Origin: Dichetophora obliterata | Taxonomy: Eukaryota > Arthropoda > Insecta > Diptera > Sciomyzidae | Assembly (NCBI GenBank): GCA_963920525.1 | Contig: OY986436.1 | Coordinates: 11,211,001 to 11,275,000 of the forward strand | Length of the DNA: 64,000 nt | Direction: 5' to 3' | Shown: piece after piece, positions 10,493 through 21,103 of the stretch | Position numbering within the stretch: the first letter of the stretch is position 1 | Layout of the letters: each line of letters starts with the position of its first letter | Notes under the pieces: generated by a model | Database searches by the model: none | Told to the model about the DNA's origin: nothing | What the model saw: only the letters and a program-made list of their open reading frames with translations | Position numbers and translations under genes: made by a program

Positions 10493-12990
10493 TGTAATGG
10501 TAAAATGAACATTGGGAGATTATTTATTTAATTTTTTTTTTCCTTTCAATTCCTCAATGTAATCAGCAAGAGGACAATAGTGGTCGACACGTACTGGCAG
10601 TGGCTTTGCTCGTCGGATAGGGGAGAGGGGACTTTACTATGCCTCTTTGCATCACCTTACAAGAAAAACTACGTGTCTCTCTGAAACTAAATAAAAGCAA
10701 AATGTTATGAAAAGATAAAATATTGAACTACTAAAATAAACTAACGGAAACTAGGTTTAAATCTAACATCGACGTTATTCTTTATGCCATCATGACTTAT
10801 GCTGTTTTAGCCATTTAATGCCCATTACCCAACCTAGGCTTTCAAACTTTTCCAACAATTATTTGATTGAAAACCCCCTTAACATCCCTCTGTTCAGCTT
10901 AGTGTTAAGGTTACATCTTAAAAAAATTAGTAACACATGATTTTGTTTTGCTTACTATTGTGTTCAATTTTATTTTATGCTATTGACCATAGATTCAAAT
11001 GACATGTTAAGAGTAATATATAAAGAGTAAAATGATAATAGTAACACGTAAAGAGTAATATGTACAATCGAATGCGATAGAGACATTAGCTTCTAAGTTA
11101 AATTTTATATTGTTTTGCATTGCTTTCCTTTCGTCATATTTTTTTACCATTTACTCTCTTACTTAAGATTACGTTCTTTGAACGCTAAATAACATTAATA
11201 TCGTAAACGCAATAAAACAACGATCATCAACGTAGCATCGTAGTAGAGAGTGTAGATATAAAATGAGCATGTTGTCTTTTTTTTTTATTTTTTTTTTTAC
11301 GTTGATATTTTATCTATAACAACCAAGATTTCTTAATACATCTTTCTTTCTTTGCGGACCTCTCTTTTTCTCATTGGTATATCTCTTTTTCCTTATTTTT
11401 TTGGTTTTTTTTTTTTTAATAGATTACGTTAAGCGAACTTATATAAGTATATAAAAAAATAGCGCAAGGAAAGCTTAAACATATATAAAAATGTATGCAA
11501 GTGTAAATTAAACGTGTTAGCTAAGTTATTTTTTTCTTTTTGGAAATATTTAAATTTTCTTATGCAGTTGACTTTATAATAAGTTATTATTTATTTTATA
11601 ATAGTCTAAATTCACTTCAATTTGTTTATAAATGTATTATAGTTTCTTTATAAAAATATTAAAAAAAAAAACAAAACAAATAAAGTAACTCACTTGATCA
11701 TGATGACACTGCGACAGGCCTGCTGCTATGTTCCATGATGATGCTGCAACTAGCTTTGTTTTATATACACGTTTAAAGTTTGGGTATATAAATTATATAT
11801 TATTTTTTTTTTTTGTGTTTTTTTTTCTGACCTTTTAACTAATTTTAATTTTCTTTTATATATTATTCATTACTATAACCACTTTTCTTGCCTTATTTTT
11901 AACTTTTAGATTAAACTTTACATTGAATTTAACTTTTGCTTAAACCACTAATTTTACTTTTATCGTTTTTTTTCTCTCTATTAATTTAATTTTAAGTAAA
12001 TTGAAAAATTAGCGACCAGTTAACATGTGGAGCGTAAGCTAATATAGATCAGGCTAATTGTTGCGCTCTGTTTCTGTCTTCTTTATAATGATGCTCTGGA
12101 GCATGTGGAAGACTGCAAAATGAAAAAAAATAATCCAGGGGCTTTTCTGGACAAATGTTCGTCTTTCCTCTCATTCATCCACTATTGTTGTATTACTTTA
12201 CTTAATTAGCGATGACTTTAGATTTAATTACACAGTGTGTGAAATCATAATGACACGTGTGAGATAAATCCCCTAAAATTTTTAGGTTTTATTAATCTTT
12301 ATATAAATTACAAGCACTATACTCAATATTACCTGTCGGGGATTTATTCAAGTGCTTGTGGAAATACATATACAAATTATATGTTGATTTTTTATTCTTT
12401 TCTTTTTTTTTTTTTTTTTTTACTTGTTATTCTTTAAATAACTTTAGCAAATTTTACAAGTGCTTAAAGCTTAAAATGACTAAAGAATTTTACGTTGCTT
12501 CTAAAGAATTAATTTTTAGTTTCAACTTTTCACTTTGGGATCCTGGTTAAGAAAGAAAGATTATACCGAAGAAATCTTCAAGCTGGCTTGGGTATACATA
12601 TTTCTTATAATGTTTTGCTTTAGCGAGTTTGTCTACAATTAAAGCTTGAAAGTGCTGCCAAATTAATAAAAGTTAAAAGAGGAAGTAACGAGAAGCTTTT
12701 ACAGCTTGTTCCAAAAGAAATGAAAAATATTTATCAAATAATTTTGTAGCATTTTATAGATTTCTTATAGATTCTAAGATTCTGAGTAAATACATAAGCT
12801 CAGCAATATTTTAGTTACTCAGTACAAGTGACTAAATAAATTATCACTAACAGTTTTAGTGTGTTTTGTTATTAACTCTTTATTTTCAACACGAGAATTT
12901 TTTTTTTTACTTTTTTTTTTTTTTATAAAGAATTTTTTTTGATAGAATTACGAACATTTGATACCGTGATAACGTATTTCAGTCGTCACA
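10493..12990 (-). repeat. 5' LTR (right copy), 2498 bp
   Basis: This is a direct repeat of 2444-4939 with only a few homopolymer and short indel differences. On the element strand it begins TGTGACGACTG and ends CATTACA, the usual TG...CA. The short open frames seen inside both LTRs are identical copies of non-coding LTR sequence. Confidence 0.92.
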
Positions 12991-12994
12991 CAAC

Positions 12995-13130
12995 TGAAAA
13001 CATTTCCAGCGATGAAAGCGACGATTGTGCCGTTTCAGTTGAAGAAGAAGAACAAAATGTCCAAATTGACCCTCCCAACCAAAAATATTCGTCACTCTTC
13101 AGCAAAGGTGGGACTACATTGACAAAGTAA
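12995..13130 (+). pseudogene. Element A transposase-like protein, continuation fragment
   Basis: After the CAAC duplication, the frame from 2443 continues as an acidic stretch (SSDESDD, then EEEEQ) and stops at 13128-13130. Acidic, serine-rich sequence also occupies residues 160-210 of element B's protein. The two catalytic-type motifs that follow in B (FDGKR, NPDGT) are absent here, so a deletion probably joins this point to 13145. Confidence 0.5.
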
Positions 13131-13144
13131 ATTTTTCTTCCTGT

Positions 13145-14030
13145 ATGGACCACCAAATTTGTAAAAATATTATACCGGAAGTAGTTCGCGAAGACCTAAT
13201 ACTTTTCATCAAAGACCAACTCAAAAATATACAACCCAGAGAAGACTACAAAGAATTGCTTCAATTAAGCCTTATTTTTTTAGGTGATAAATCTGAGCAT
13301 CAGCCAACAATAAAAGCTCCAGGAGCGATCAATCGAGCTCGCTGGATGATGCAGCTTATTTACTCTTTAAAAATATGCATTTTTCAAGACCAGTTGCAGT
13401 CGTTTATAGACGATTCAAAAATTAATGCTTTGCTACCATTCAATTCTTTTATTTTAAGGGTTTATATAAAAAATTGGTATCTCTGTCAGTGCCCTAGGTA
13501 TGCTCCCCTCAACGATCTTAATCTCTTAAAGCAATTGAATGACTACAAACGCTTTAATGACAGTGTTGCCAGCGCCGCATTAAAAACGTTTTTTCGGCAT
13601 CAGTGGTACTTATCGGAGATATTGGCTGCCTTAGCATTTTTTGATGAACGTATAGACAGCAATACATTACATTTAATGGTAAAAAAATCTACTTCGTCCA
13701 ACTATAGACAAGGAATCAGTAAAGGCCAATTTGAAAGAAGAATTGCTTAAAAATGCAGAAATTTACACATTTATTTCTGAAGCTAGCCTTAACTTTTTTA
13801 AAGCCTGCGATATTTCGACAGCATTTTTACAACTATATCCAGAAAAATGTGAAACCAACGAACACTTTCTCCATGGAAGAAACAAAATTCAACAATTGTG
13901 TGTGGTAAACGACGTCGCCGAACGTGGTGTGGCCTTGGCAAGCAGTTACGCAAATTTGACAACTTCTGAAACAGATTTTCAAAATTTATTGCAGGGCATA
14001 GAGCAGCATCGAAAGAGCCGAAATAAATAA
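13145..14030 (+). pseudogene. Element A transposase-like protein, C-terminal half, frameshifted
   Basis: Two overlapping plus frames (13145-13750 and 13731-14030) together give the C-terminal half. The first has APGAINRARWMMQLIYSLK, which resembles KPGPLNLSRWLTTASRILR in element B. The second ends with VVNDVAERGVALA and IEQHRKSRNK. In this arthropod transposon group the C-terminal xxERGV/xxERFV motif is a good candidate for the third acidic catalytic residue (my inference). The frame change near 13740 and the missing middle make it non-functional. Confidence 0.6.
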
Positions 14031-14117
14031 CTTTTAAACAACTAAAGTGTTGTGTTTTCTGTTTTTCTTGGTTATGATTTGTTGGGAGCCTAAAGGTTAG
14101 TATTATATTTTCATGCA

Positions 14118-14653
14118 ATGGATTGAATTCGACAAATGTAGATAACTCTGGGTTAACAACGACTAATTAAACATTTTTAATTTATTATGATTGAAATTTG
14201 ATTAATTTATGAAAATTGTTAAGAATTTATTTATTTTTTAAACTGCATCACTAGTTTTTGTAACTTTAATAGAAATTTTAAAAGTTATAAATCGTTAAAG
14301 TCAATGTTTTTGAAAAAAATCTAAAAAATTTTAGTTTAATCTGCCATATGGAAAAAATCGCTGACAAACGCTGGCAGTTTTTGAAAATAAAATGAAAGAT
14401 TGGACGTTTTTCTTATGAACTGTTAACTTAAGATCTAAAAAAATTATTTAATGACAAAATCTTAAATTATTTTTAAAATATGGCAGGGAACCACGTTTTT
14501 TGACAAAAAACCAATTTGTGCGACCTCTAAACCACTTCAAAAAAATTTTTAAACAAAATTCAAAATTTCCTTACCCTAAAATCTAGCAAAAAACGCGTGA
14601 GCACCAATGAAAATCGAAATTTTTGTTTTTTTTGGGACACCCTAGTGTATACC
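14118..14653. repeat. Right long terminal inverted repeat arm of element A
   Basis: This is the reverse complement of 1190-1675, beginning CAATGGATTGAATTCGAC and ending GGGACACCCT then AGTGTATACC. Confidence 0.75.
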
Positions 14654-14694
14654 TTAAATATTGAGTATGTGTAAAACCATACGCTTCTTTAACA

Positions 14695-15265
14695 CTTCTA
14701 GATAATAGGTTCAAGAAGCACGCATTTTAAAATATCCGTAAGTGTTTTCAAGCAATCTTTCACCTTGGTAAGCTGCAGTACATAAATAATTACTGCAAAA
14801 TAACCCCCTCCATTTGGGTGATCTTGTGAATGCCGAGATGAAACAAGAAAAAATTTCAAATTAAAAATTTGTGATAGCGGCATCGACATCTAATAATCAA
14901 GAATCCAATAACAGTGAAATATTATGTTTTTTGGATGAATTGGTTAAAACAAACATGGACTCTACAACTGATGAAATTGAAGGTGTGCCCACTCAGCTGC
15001 GCCTTTATCTGGCTCGCCTAGCTGTTGATCGAAAACTAAGTAAAAATCCGCTTGTTGTCTGGAAATGCATGAAAACGGAGTTTCATGCATTGTTTGGGGC
15101 GTTGCAAAAAAATATTTATTAATTGTTGCAACTTCGGTGCCATCCGAAAGGTTATTTTCTCATGCTGGTCTCATAGCGAACCAATTGCGAAACAGGCTTT
15201 CGCCAGAACATCTCAACAAGTTGGTTTTTCTACATTCAGTTGGTGAAGACATGTGGTTCCTTTAA
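14695..15265 (+). pseudogene. hAT transposase C-terminus, broken
   Basis: Reading across frames, 14695-14740 gives a LLDNRFKKHAF-type motif. 14871-15122 gives NPLVVWKCMKTEFHALFG, and 15065-15265 gives VATSVPSERLFSHAGLI with RNRLSPEHLNKLVFLHS. These are hallmark motifs of the hAT C-terminal dimerisation region. Stops and at least one frameshift (near 15110) separate them. The gene belongs to the outer hAT element, whose right end is about 770 bp downstream. Confidence 0.85.
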
Positions 15266-15295
15266 GTGTGCATTCACTTGTGCACAGATATATCG

Positions 15296-15520
15296 AGCCC
15301 TAACCGCCGAATTAACGTAAGCGCCACTTTTTCGAAATTACTTTTTAAATGGCAAAGTCCAAAAATTTCACATCTCTACGTTAAACTGTTCTAAAGTTAT
15401 ATCTAACACAAAAATAAAATTTACATGTACCGCTTATGCAAAAAAGAAAAAACAACAAGGAAAATGCTGCTCTTGAAAAATTTGGTTTATACCGCTTGCG
15501 TTAATTCGGCGGTTAGGGCT
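15296..15520. mobile_element. MITE-like element with 27-bp inverted ends
   Basis: AGCCCTAACCGCCGAATTAA at the left and its reverse complement at 15489-15520 pair over about 27 bp (one mismatch) and enclose ~170 bp of non-coding DNA. It sits inside the right segment of the outer hAT. Flanks ATCG and TTGA give no clear duplication. Confidence 0.6.
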
Positions 15521-16043
15521 TGATATTCAGCCCAATTATGAATAATTTTTCCTGGGGAATCGGAAAAGGGAGTTTTCATTTTTAAGATAGCTGATAGAGA
15601 CGTCAAATTTTTTTACTTTCATAAATATTGACGGTTGATGAAGAAATTTGCGTTAAAAATTTCCAAAATGTTCTTAAACTTTATCTTTAAAATTAACTCT
15701 TACTTTTTCGATTACCCGAAAAAAATTATTCATAAGAAGTCTGATTATAATCAGATAGTTATACATAGATAATTATCTACATAGGAACTAAAATTGCATT
15801 TTTTTGTTTTTTTGTGTTTATTTATTTACTTCCATCAATAATAAAGAACCATGTTTTTTGTTTATTTTTTAACAATAAAACACATTTTTATATTGAATCA
15901 TTTGCTTCTTAACTGCCCTACAAAAGTGGCACAAAAATATTTTAAAAAAGTCGAAAAAATTCGATAAGTCGACTTTTACATTTTCAACGGTTGAAAAAGT
16001 CGAAGTCGACTTTTGCTGGCAGTTGCACATCCCTAGCAATTAC

Positions 16044-17840
16044 CCATCCGAGGGTAAAGTTGGCACAAAATCTTTTGTAATTACACAAAGGATCTTTAAC
16101 TCACTACAAATTATTTTTACAAAAGCCAAGTTGTATAAACTTGCAAGGATTTTTTTCTCGGTGCAGCCTCTAATGAGCAGTGTGGAGTCGCTTATATCAG
16201 CTCAATCGTTTTCAAGTTTGCTATCGCCTAGTAGATCTCCTCCATCCACCCGTTTGCTTTGAATCCATGTCAGCAGGTCTAAGTTATGGCAAATGTGTAA
16301 ATGTGCTCAATTAATTTTAGTGTTGTTGTTGTATGCATTAAATTTCTTTTATATTCTTCTTTACCAGCACTTATTTGCTTTTATATCTATCTATGTTTTA
16401 TTAAACATTTATTGCTGGTTTTTTTTTGTTCTGCCTTCCTGGACATTGCATAATTTTTTGCTTTTGCTTAATTTTTTTCCGGCATTTATAACCCAAGCAT
16501 CTTATCAATTCTTTTAGCTACATCCTGTGTCACTTCTTGTACGTTGTTATGAATTCGTTAGTGTTTTCTTATTGTTGTTTTTTTATATGTTTTGGTTTTT
16601 TTTTTGCTATTTTGGTTTTTGTTGTAGTTATTCAGAGCTTTGGGTCAACTAGATGTCCTGTCCTCTCCTGCCCTCTACTGTCCTCTCCTGCCCACTCCCG
16701 TCCTGCCTTGTTTTAAGCTCTCTCATCTTCAGTGTTGTCCTCTACGTTTTGCTTTTATTGTTATTATTGCTCATTTTATTGTTGTTGCACGCATTATTTT
16801 TGTAACATGCGTTACAATTTCTTCCTACTTCCGGTTTGCTACATTCTCATTCTATTCTATTGTACACATTTCGCTCGGGTTAATTTTTGTTTTTTTACTT
16901 GTGCGTTTTTTTTCTTTTCTTTGATAACATGTCCTTGATTTGATTTCTGTACTGAGCGCACGTGAACAACATTGACATGGTCTTTAACAATAAAAGATTT
17001 GATTTTCTTAGCATAAGTATCAATTTTAGGTTCTGTGTTTATATGTGAGTAGCCTCTTCCTTGCCATCGTTCCAAAATAAAAGCACGTAAGTGTTTAATC
17101 AAAGCTCTATAGCAAGCTCATTAGCGAAAGTTAAGCCGTAAGATTTAATTACAAAAATAATTATTGTTTCGTTGTTTTTCCTTCATTAATAAGAAAAACT
17201 TAGAAAAAGTTGAAAAAAGTGGGTTAAATTGAAAAATATTTGGCAACAACATTAGTGTACGTACATAGCGTATACTTAATATATAAAAGCTTTAAGTTTA
17301 TCTGACATTTTAAGCAATCTTTTTGCTAATTATGTTAAGTAGTGAAATTATCGTAGGAACGTTATAGTTAGCTATGGAAATTTTTTCAAACGTATAAAAT
17401 ATATGCACATCGAAAGTTTTGCTGCATAAATAAAGCAAACACAAAAAAATGGATTATAAAGCTTTCTTGAGTCCATGCAGCGAATTGGTTTTTCTTTTAT
17501 CGCTCTTTTTCGGATCTCTGTCAAAAGTTGCTTATTTTCCACAAACTTTGTGCTGCGTTTGAAACTCATCTGCGAATTTTCGTTTTTTGCACTTTTTCCC
17601 CGCTACTTTTTCGTTCTCACAGTTTTTTATTTTTGATTTGCTTTTCGTACGCAGTTCAGTTGTCTTCACATTTTTCTAGCATAATATTGTTCAAACTTAT
17701 AAAGCGCCGCGCTATGAAAACTTCTGATAATTGAATGAAAGCTTGGAAATTGAAACTCAAAGTTTTTGAAGCTTTCAGTGCGTATCACTTATTTTGGTAT
17801 CTTTAACGTAGAGGTGTCAAAACCAGTTATTTTCTGTATT
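16044..17840. other. Unassigned AT-rich DNA
   Basis: No coding region is supported. Reading frames here are short, T-rich and without recognisable motifs. A pyrimidine-rich block built from CCTGTCCTCT-like units lies at about 16651-16712. Confidence 0.5.
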
Positions 17841-18124
17841 CGAAAAACAATATATCTGTGTCGATGAGCAATAACAGCTTAAGTCTTTTTTCAAAGTTTC
17901 GCAAAATCTTTCTTCAAAGTTTTCAATCGCCATGTAAGTTATATGAAAGGGTCTTTTGTTTTTGCGTCATATCTTTGGCCAAGGTTATGCTAGAAGTTCT
18001 AGATTTTGTGTGTTCATAATGATATATACGTGGAACACAACTATATCAATAACTCAGTTCAGTCTTAAATCGACTTAAGCTATTATTGCTTATCGACACA
18101 GATATTTTGTGTGGCGTTTTTCGA
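17841..18124. mobile_element. Inverted-repeat (MITE-like) block
   Basis: TATCTGTGTCGATGAGCAAT...AGCTTAAGTC at 17852-17884 pairs with GACTTAAGCT...ATTGCTTATCGACACAGATA at 18071-18102, with outer CGAAAAAC also matching. About 180 bp of non-coding DNA lies between. The ends are not sharp enough to name a family. Confidence 0.55.
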
Positions 18125-18257
18125 CATTAGAAATATTTGGAAATCATACTTCTTTAATATTTTTATTTTCTTAATTTAAAAAAAACTTTCTTATAAATAA
18201 GTTTTCATTCAGATAGTAAGGAGTATATATGTTTTGTTTAGAAATACTAGATACTTA

Positions 18258-18794
18258 CAGCCCTATTCTGGTTGTTAGCTTAACAAGAAATAGTTAAGGA
18301 GCTCTTGTTAAGATGGTTGTTATGTTATGTAAATGTTGGTATTCCTAAAAATCATTAACAACATAAAAGCTAAAAAAGCTTTTAAAGTTCACCATGCATG
18401 GTGAAAATCGATATGCCTATTGAAAGAAGAGATGCGCTATATAAACAGATGCTTCGAGTGCAGCTTGTGACTTTGCAAGCGCTTGAAAAATTTGCCACGG
18501 CTACTGAAAGATTTCATTATCAATACTTCAAATAAGTGAAAAATTCTTCCATTTTCCAGTTTAATGTATTTAAACTCAATATTATATTATAATTTGTATT
18601 TTTTTATTGTTTTCGCAACAATTTTCTATCTAAGCACTTACATTTCATTCGTTGTTAAGACTTTTTCTGTTATTAACAAAATTTTAAGGAAAAGAGCTTT
18701 TAAATTTGCAGCAGAATACGAAACCTTAACAAATTGTTAATATTAACTATTTTGTTAATATGGTGAGCTTATTTAAGCTGCCAGAATAGGGCTG
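18258..18794. mobile_element. 537-bp element with TA duplication and CAGCCCTATTCTGG ends
   Basis: The left end CAGCCCTATTCTGG and right end CCAGAATAGGGCTG are perfect inverted repeats, flanked by TA on both sides. The ends then diverge, and the middle carries a 40-codon frame (18413-18535). TA flanks fit the Tc1/mariner group, but the size and ends do not name a family. Confidence 0.7.
18413..18535 (+). pseudogene. Possible 40-codon coding remnant in the MITE
   Basis: The frame starts MPIERRDALY and ends ERFHYQYFK before TAA. Its amphipathic helical look (LYKQMLRVQLVTLQALEKF) suggests the last exon of a transposon protein, but I do not recognise a family and chance is possible. Confidence 0.3.
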
Positions 18795-18889
18795 TAAGTT
18801 TGTTGAATTCAATTGGTGGAAACATCTCTGATATTCAGATTCAAATATCAGCAATAGTTATTTTTTTTTTGTTTATGTATCTCCGAACG

Positions 18890-19290
18890 AATTTCAGTTT
18901 GTGGCAGTAAGTGAATTGGATGTAGCTCTATGCACTTGCAAAATAAAATGAAATGCTTCTGGGGAGGATGGTATTTCCATTATGTTTATTAAGCTTATTT
19001 TACAATATTTCCTTTGCCCGCTTGCCCACATAACAAACCGTTGCTTTACTACATCGCGTTATCCAGAGGCCTCGAAGGTGGCGACTATTATTCCTGTAGA
19101 AAAAACAACCAAATGCTTGCGGCCCATGTGATTTTCGCCCAATAAGTTTTCTGTCCTCGATATCCAAAGGGTGTGAGGCGCCCATGGCCGAGCAGATATC
19201 TCACCATTTGAGCCTATTCAATTTCATGTCGAACCTACAGTCTGTTTTTCGTCCTGGGCACAGCTGTTCTACTGTAAAAATATTAACATC
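18890..19290 (+). pseudogene. Decayed LINE reverse transcriptase fragment
   Basis: Frame-hopping translation gives SGEDGISIMFIKLI, then a TSRYPEASKVATIIPV-like segment, then SFLSSISKG and SVFRPGHSCSTVK. These correspond to the first RT motifs of non-LTR retrotransposons (the SPGPDGI, W..A.V.PI.K, RPIS and GFRPGHST blocks). Stops and frameshifts are frequent. A poly-A-like run near 19293 may mark its truncated end. Confidence 0.6.
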
Positions 19291-19299
19291 AAAAAAAAT

Positions 19300-20310
19300 A
19301 TTTATGATATTACGAATAAAATATAAATTCTAAAATCGTTTGATGCATAATTTCCCCCCGAAATAATTTCCTGTATCCGCCCGTTGTGTAGGTCGTATGA
19401 CAAAAATTTTTGGATTCGTAACATTGTACATTCTACGAACGTGCGTTTTTTAAAAATCTTCAACAAATAAATATGTCAATTGTACGAACGTCATTTGTTA
19501 ATATACAAACTCATTTAATTATTAGATTTTCCTTACTGAAAAGCATAAAATTGGTATCATAAAAATTAAATATTTTTGTTTGTGCTTCCACAAACATTTT
19601 CTTATACATCAAAGATGCAGTTCATGTAATATAATTCATTTAAATACATACGGCAAATCTTTGGTATGTTTAAACAAACATATTTCATGCATTCTTTCTG
19701 TCGATTGCCATATCTTTACACACAAAGAGCCTGTTGCTTGATTGTCAAAATAAAAACTTTGTAAAAAAAAACCAACCCAAAAATCACTACAAAGTAAAAA
19801 AACAATTTTAAATTACTTCTCCCATAAATTTCATAGTCAGATTTGATAATTTATTTATATATAATATTATATTGGAAATCATATTATTTTAATTTTTTTC
19901 TAATTTGTTTTATTATCATAAATCAATTCATTTCTTCATAAATATATAAAGACTTTAAAGTTGGCGCTGATAAAATCACACTTTTATAAAATTAACGCTT
20001 TTGATCACTGAACACAATAACGAGGGCTTTTGTTTGCTGGAATGTGTACCTGTAACTCGCTGATCTTGACTTCGGGACCTAAGTCTCGTTCGTATTGGCA
20101 GTGCAGGGATAAAACGATCACGATTGTGTGAAAAAGATTAGCACCGACTTCAGAGCTTTTATATTCTTCGTTGTTTGTTTTTGCTCCGGAAGACAAATCG
20201 AAAAACATTGTTTATCCTATCGCTCTCCACTCATTTCGATTTCATTCAAATAAATCACATTGACATTTTAATTATTATTTATATACTGTTACCACTCCGG
20301 AGTTTATCTG
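19300..20310. other. Unassigned AT-rich DNA, probably partly a non-autonomous Helitron body
   Basis: No frame is recognisable. The right end runs into a Helitron-type terminus (20324-20354), so at least part of this stretch should be Helitron sequence, but a 5' TC end cannot be placed. Confidence 0.4.
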
Positions 20311-20354
20311 AAGGCGTTAAATTGTGGCGAGACGAAGTTCGCCGGGTCCGCTAG
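20311..20354 (+). mobile_element. Helitron 3' terminus
   Basis: The sequence ends GGGTCCGCTAG followed by T, the CTRR^T Helitron terminus. A short hairpin just upstream pairs GGCGA with TCGCC. It matches the terminus of the large Helitron at 44756 (GGGTCAGCTAG^T). The insertion abuts LINE endonuclease sequence. Confidence 0.7.
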
Positions 20355-20355
20355 T

Positions 20356-20542
20356 AAATCAACCTCACAGGCTGGAGTGAAGTCTTGGATATTACCCTTC
20401 TATCTGAAAACGAGTCTCTAAAAGCAGTCAATTGGAGAGTTTCGAGCAAAAGTTCCTTCTCGGATCACAGCTTGATCCTCTTTGATTAGAACCTTGAAAT
20501 AGAGGCCCCTCTTCCATTTCATAACCCCAAACGTACTGACTG
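20356..20542 (+). pseudogene. LINE endonuclease C-terminal fragment, left part of the split LINE
   Basis: The frame gives a VNWRVSSKSSFSDHSLIL segment, the end of an apurinic-type endonuclease (SDH motif). Further on, NPKRTD is interrupted at 20542 by element B and continues at 24089 as the WAKFAKVARPKIRF stretch. One TGA/TAG-type stop (TAG after LFD) shows decay. The preceding part of the endonuclease is missing where the Helitron end adjoins. Confidence 0.7.
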
Positions 20543-20569
20543 TAAGGCGCCTCAACTTGTATGGAGGAA

Positions 20570-21015
20570 AAAAAAGTTGTCCGGGTCACCTCCTGAAAAC
20601 AAACTTTGGTTTATTTTATGATGATTCCCAAAATATTGCAACTCTAGCTTTAGCCGTTCGTGAGCTGGAATGGTTTGAAATAACCTCTAAAAATCGCATT
20701 TTTGATTAATACTATTTATACCACACTACCTTCGGTCAAAAAAATTGTCACAAATAGTGTAAATCGATGAAATACATAGTTTTGTTTTTTTATTTTTTTT
20801 TAAATCTGCCCACACACTTAGTTATTGAGTTATTTGCAGTGATTTTTTCAATTTTTTTTAATGCAGTTTTTATAAAAATATATATAACTTCCCCATTTAT
20901 AGCCTGATTTACTATTCCGTGGTATCATTGGAAAGGTACTGAATGCTGCTTTTCATTTCTGTCGTTAATTAACCCTTATAAGCACTTTTATAAAAATGCA
21001 TTTTTTATCAACATG
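20570..21015. repeat. Left inverted-repeat arm of element B
   Basis: It begins with GTCCGGGTCACCTCCTGAAAA and continues to AACCCTTATAAGCACTTTTA. The reverse complement is at 23634-24060, with few mismatches. Confidence 0.85.
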
Positions 21016-21103
21016 ATAAAAAATTTGTGGTTATTTATTAAGTTGCTAATTAAAAGATAAAAAAAAAACAATTTATATTTTTATCAAAGAAATAATTTTT
21101 TTT

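Larger units (their letters stand above)
2444..12990 (-). mobile_element. Ty3/gypsy LTR retrotransposon, Osvaldo/Ulysses-like, apparently complete
   Basis: The element is 10.5 kb with two ~2.5-kb direct LTRs starting TGTAATGG and ending CGTCACA on the plus strand. A perfect 4-bp target duplication CAAC lies at 2440-2443 and 12991-12994. It reads on the minus strand, so the 5' LTR is on the right. Next to that LTR is an 18-base primer-binding site matching the 3' end of a lysine tRNA. Gag (495 aa) and Pol (1141 aa) are open and overlap, with Pol in the -1 frame. Pol has protease, RT, RNase H and integrase in Ty3/gypsy order. Very long LTRs plus a tRNA-Lys primer recall the Ulysses/Osvaldo group of Drosophila. 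No env frame is present. The near-identical LTRs and intact frames suggest a recent insertion. Confidence 0.92.
781..14653 (+). mobile_element. Element A: long-TIR DNA transposon nested in the hAT
   Basis: Long inverted repeats of about 480-530 bp lie at roughly 1190-1675 and 14118-14653, with small differences. The extreme ends pair as GGTATACACT and AGTGTATACC. The payload is a broken plus-strand transposase-like gene (2055-2443, 12995-13130, 13145-14030) interrupted by the LTR retrotransposon. No convincing target duplication is visible: the flanks are TTAG on the left and TTAA on the right. The related element B at 20543-24080 has a perfect 8-bp duplication, so the exact outer boundary of A is uncertain. 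Confidence 0.6.
107..16035 (+). mobile_element. Outer hAT-type element, decayed and carrying nested insertions
   Basis: The left end reads TAGGGATGTGCAA and the right end TTGCACATCCCTA, a clean terminal inverted repeat. Flanks GTCATTAC and GCAATTAC agree at six of eight positions, as an aged 8-bp hAT duplication would. Both subterminal regions are packed with AAGTCGACTTT-type motifs. Near the right end a broken transposase C-terminus has the hAT dimerisation motif (14695-15265). The hAT's own sequence is about 107-780 and 14654-16035; the rest is a nested insertion. The N-terminal transposase is not found, so the element had already lost sequence or lost it during nesting. Confidence 0.62.

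Noticed and set aside
16640..17102. Overlapping Phe/Cys-rich frames on both strands
   Set aside because: They are T-rich low-complexity frames with no motif, splice structure or conservation evidence.
20005..20208. Minus-strand 67-codon frame with a TATAAAAG box, possible heat-shock-like promoter
   Set aside because: No heat-shock element array or coding continuation could be supported.
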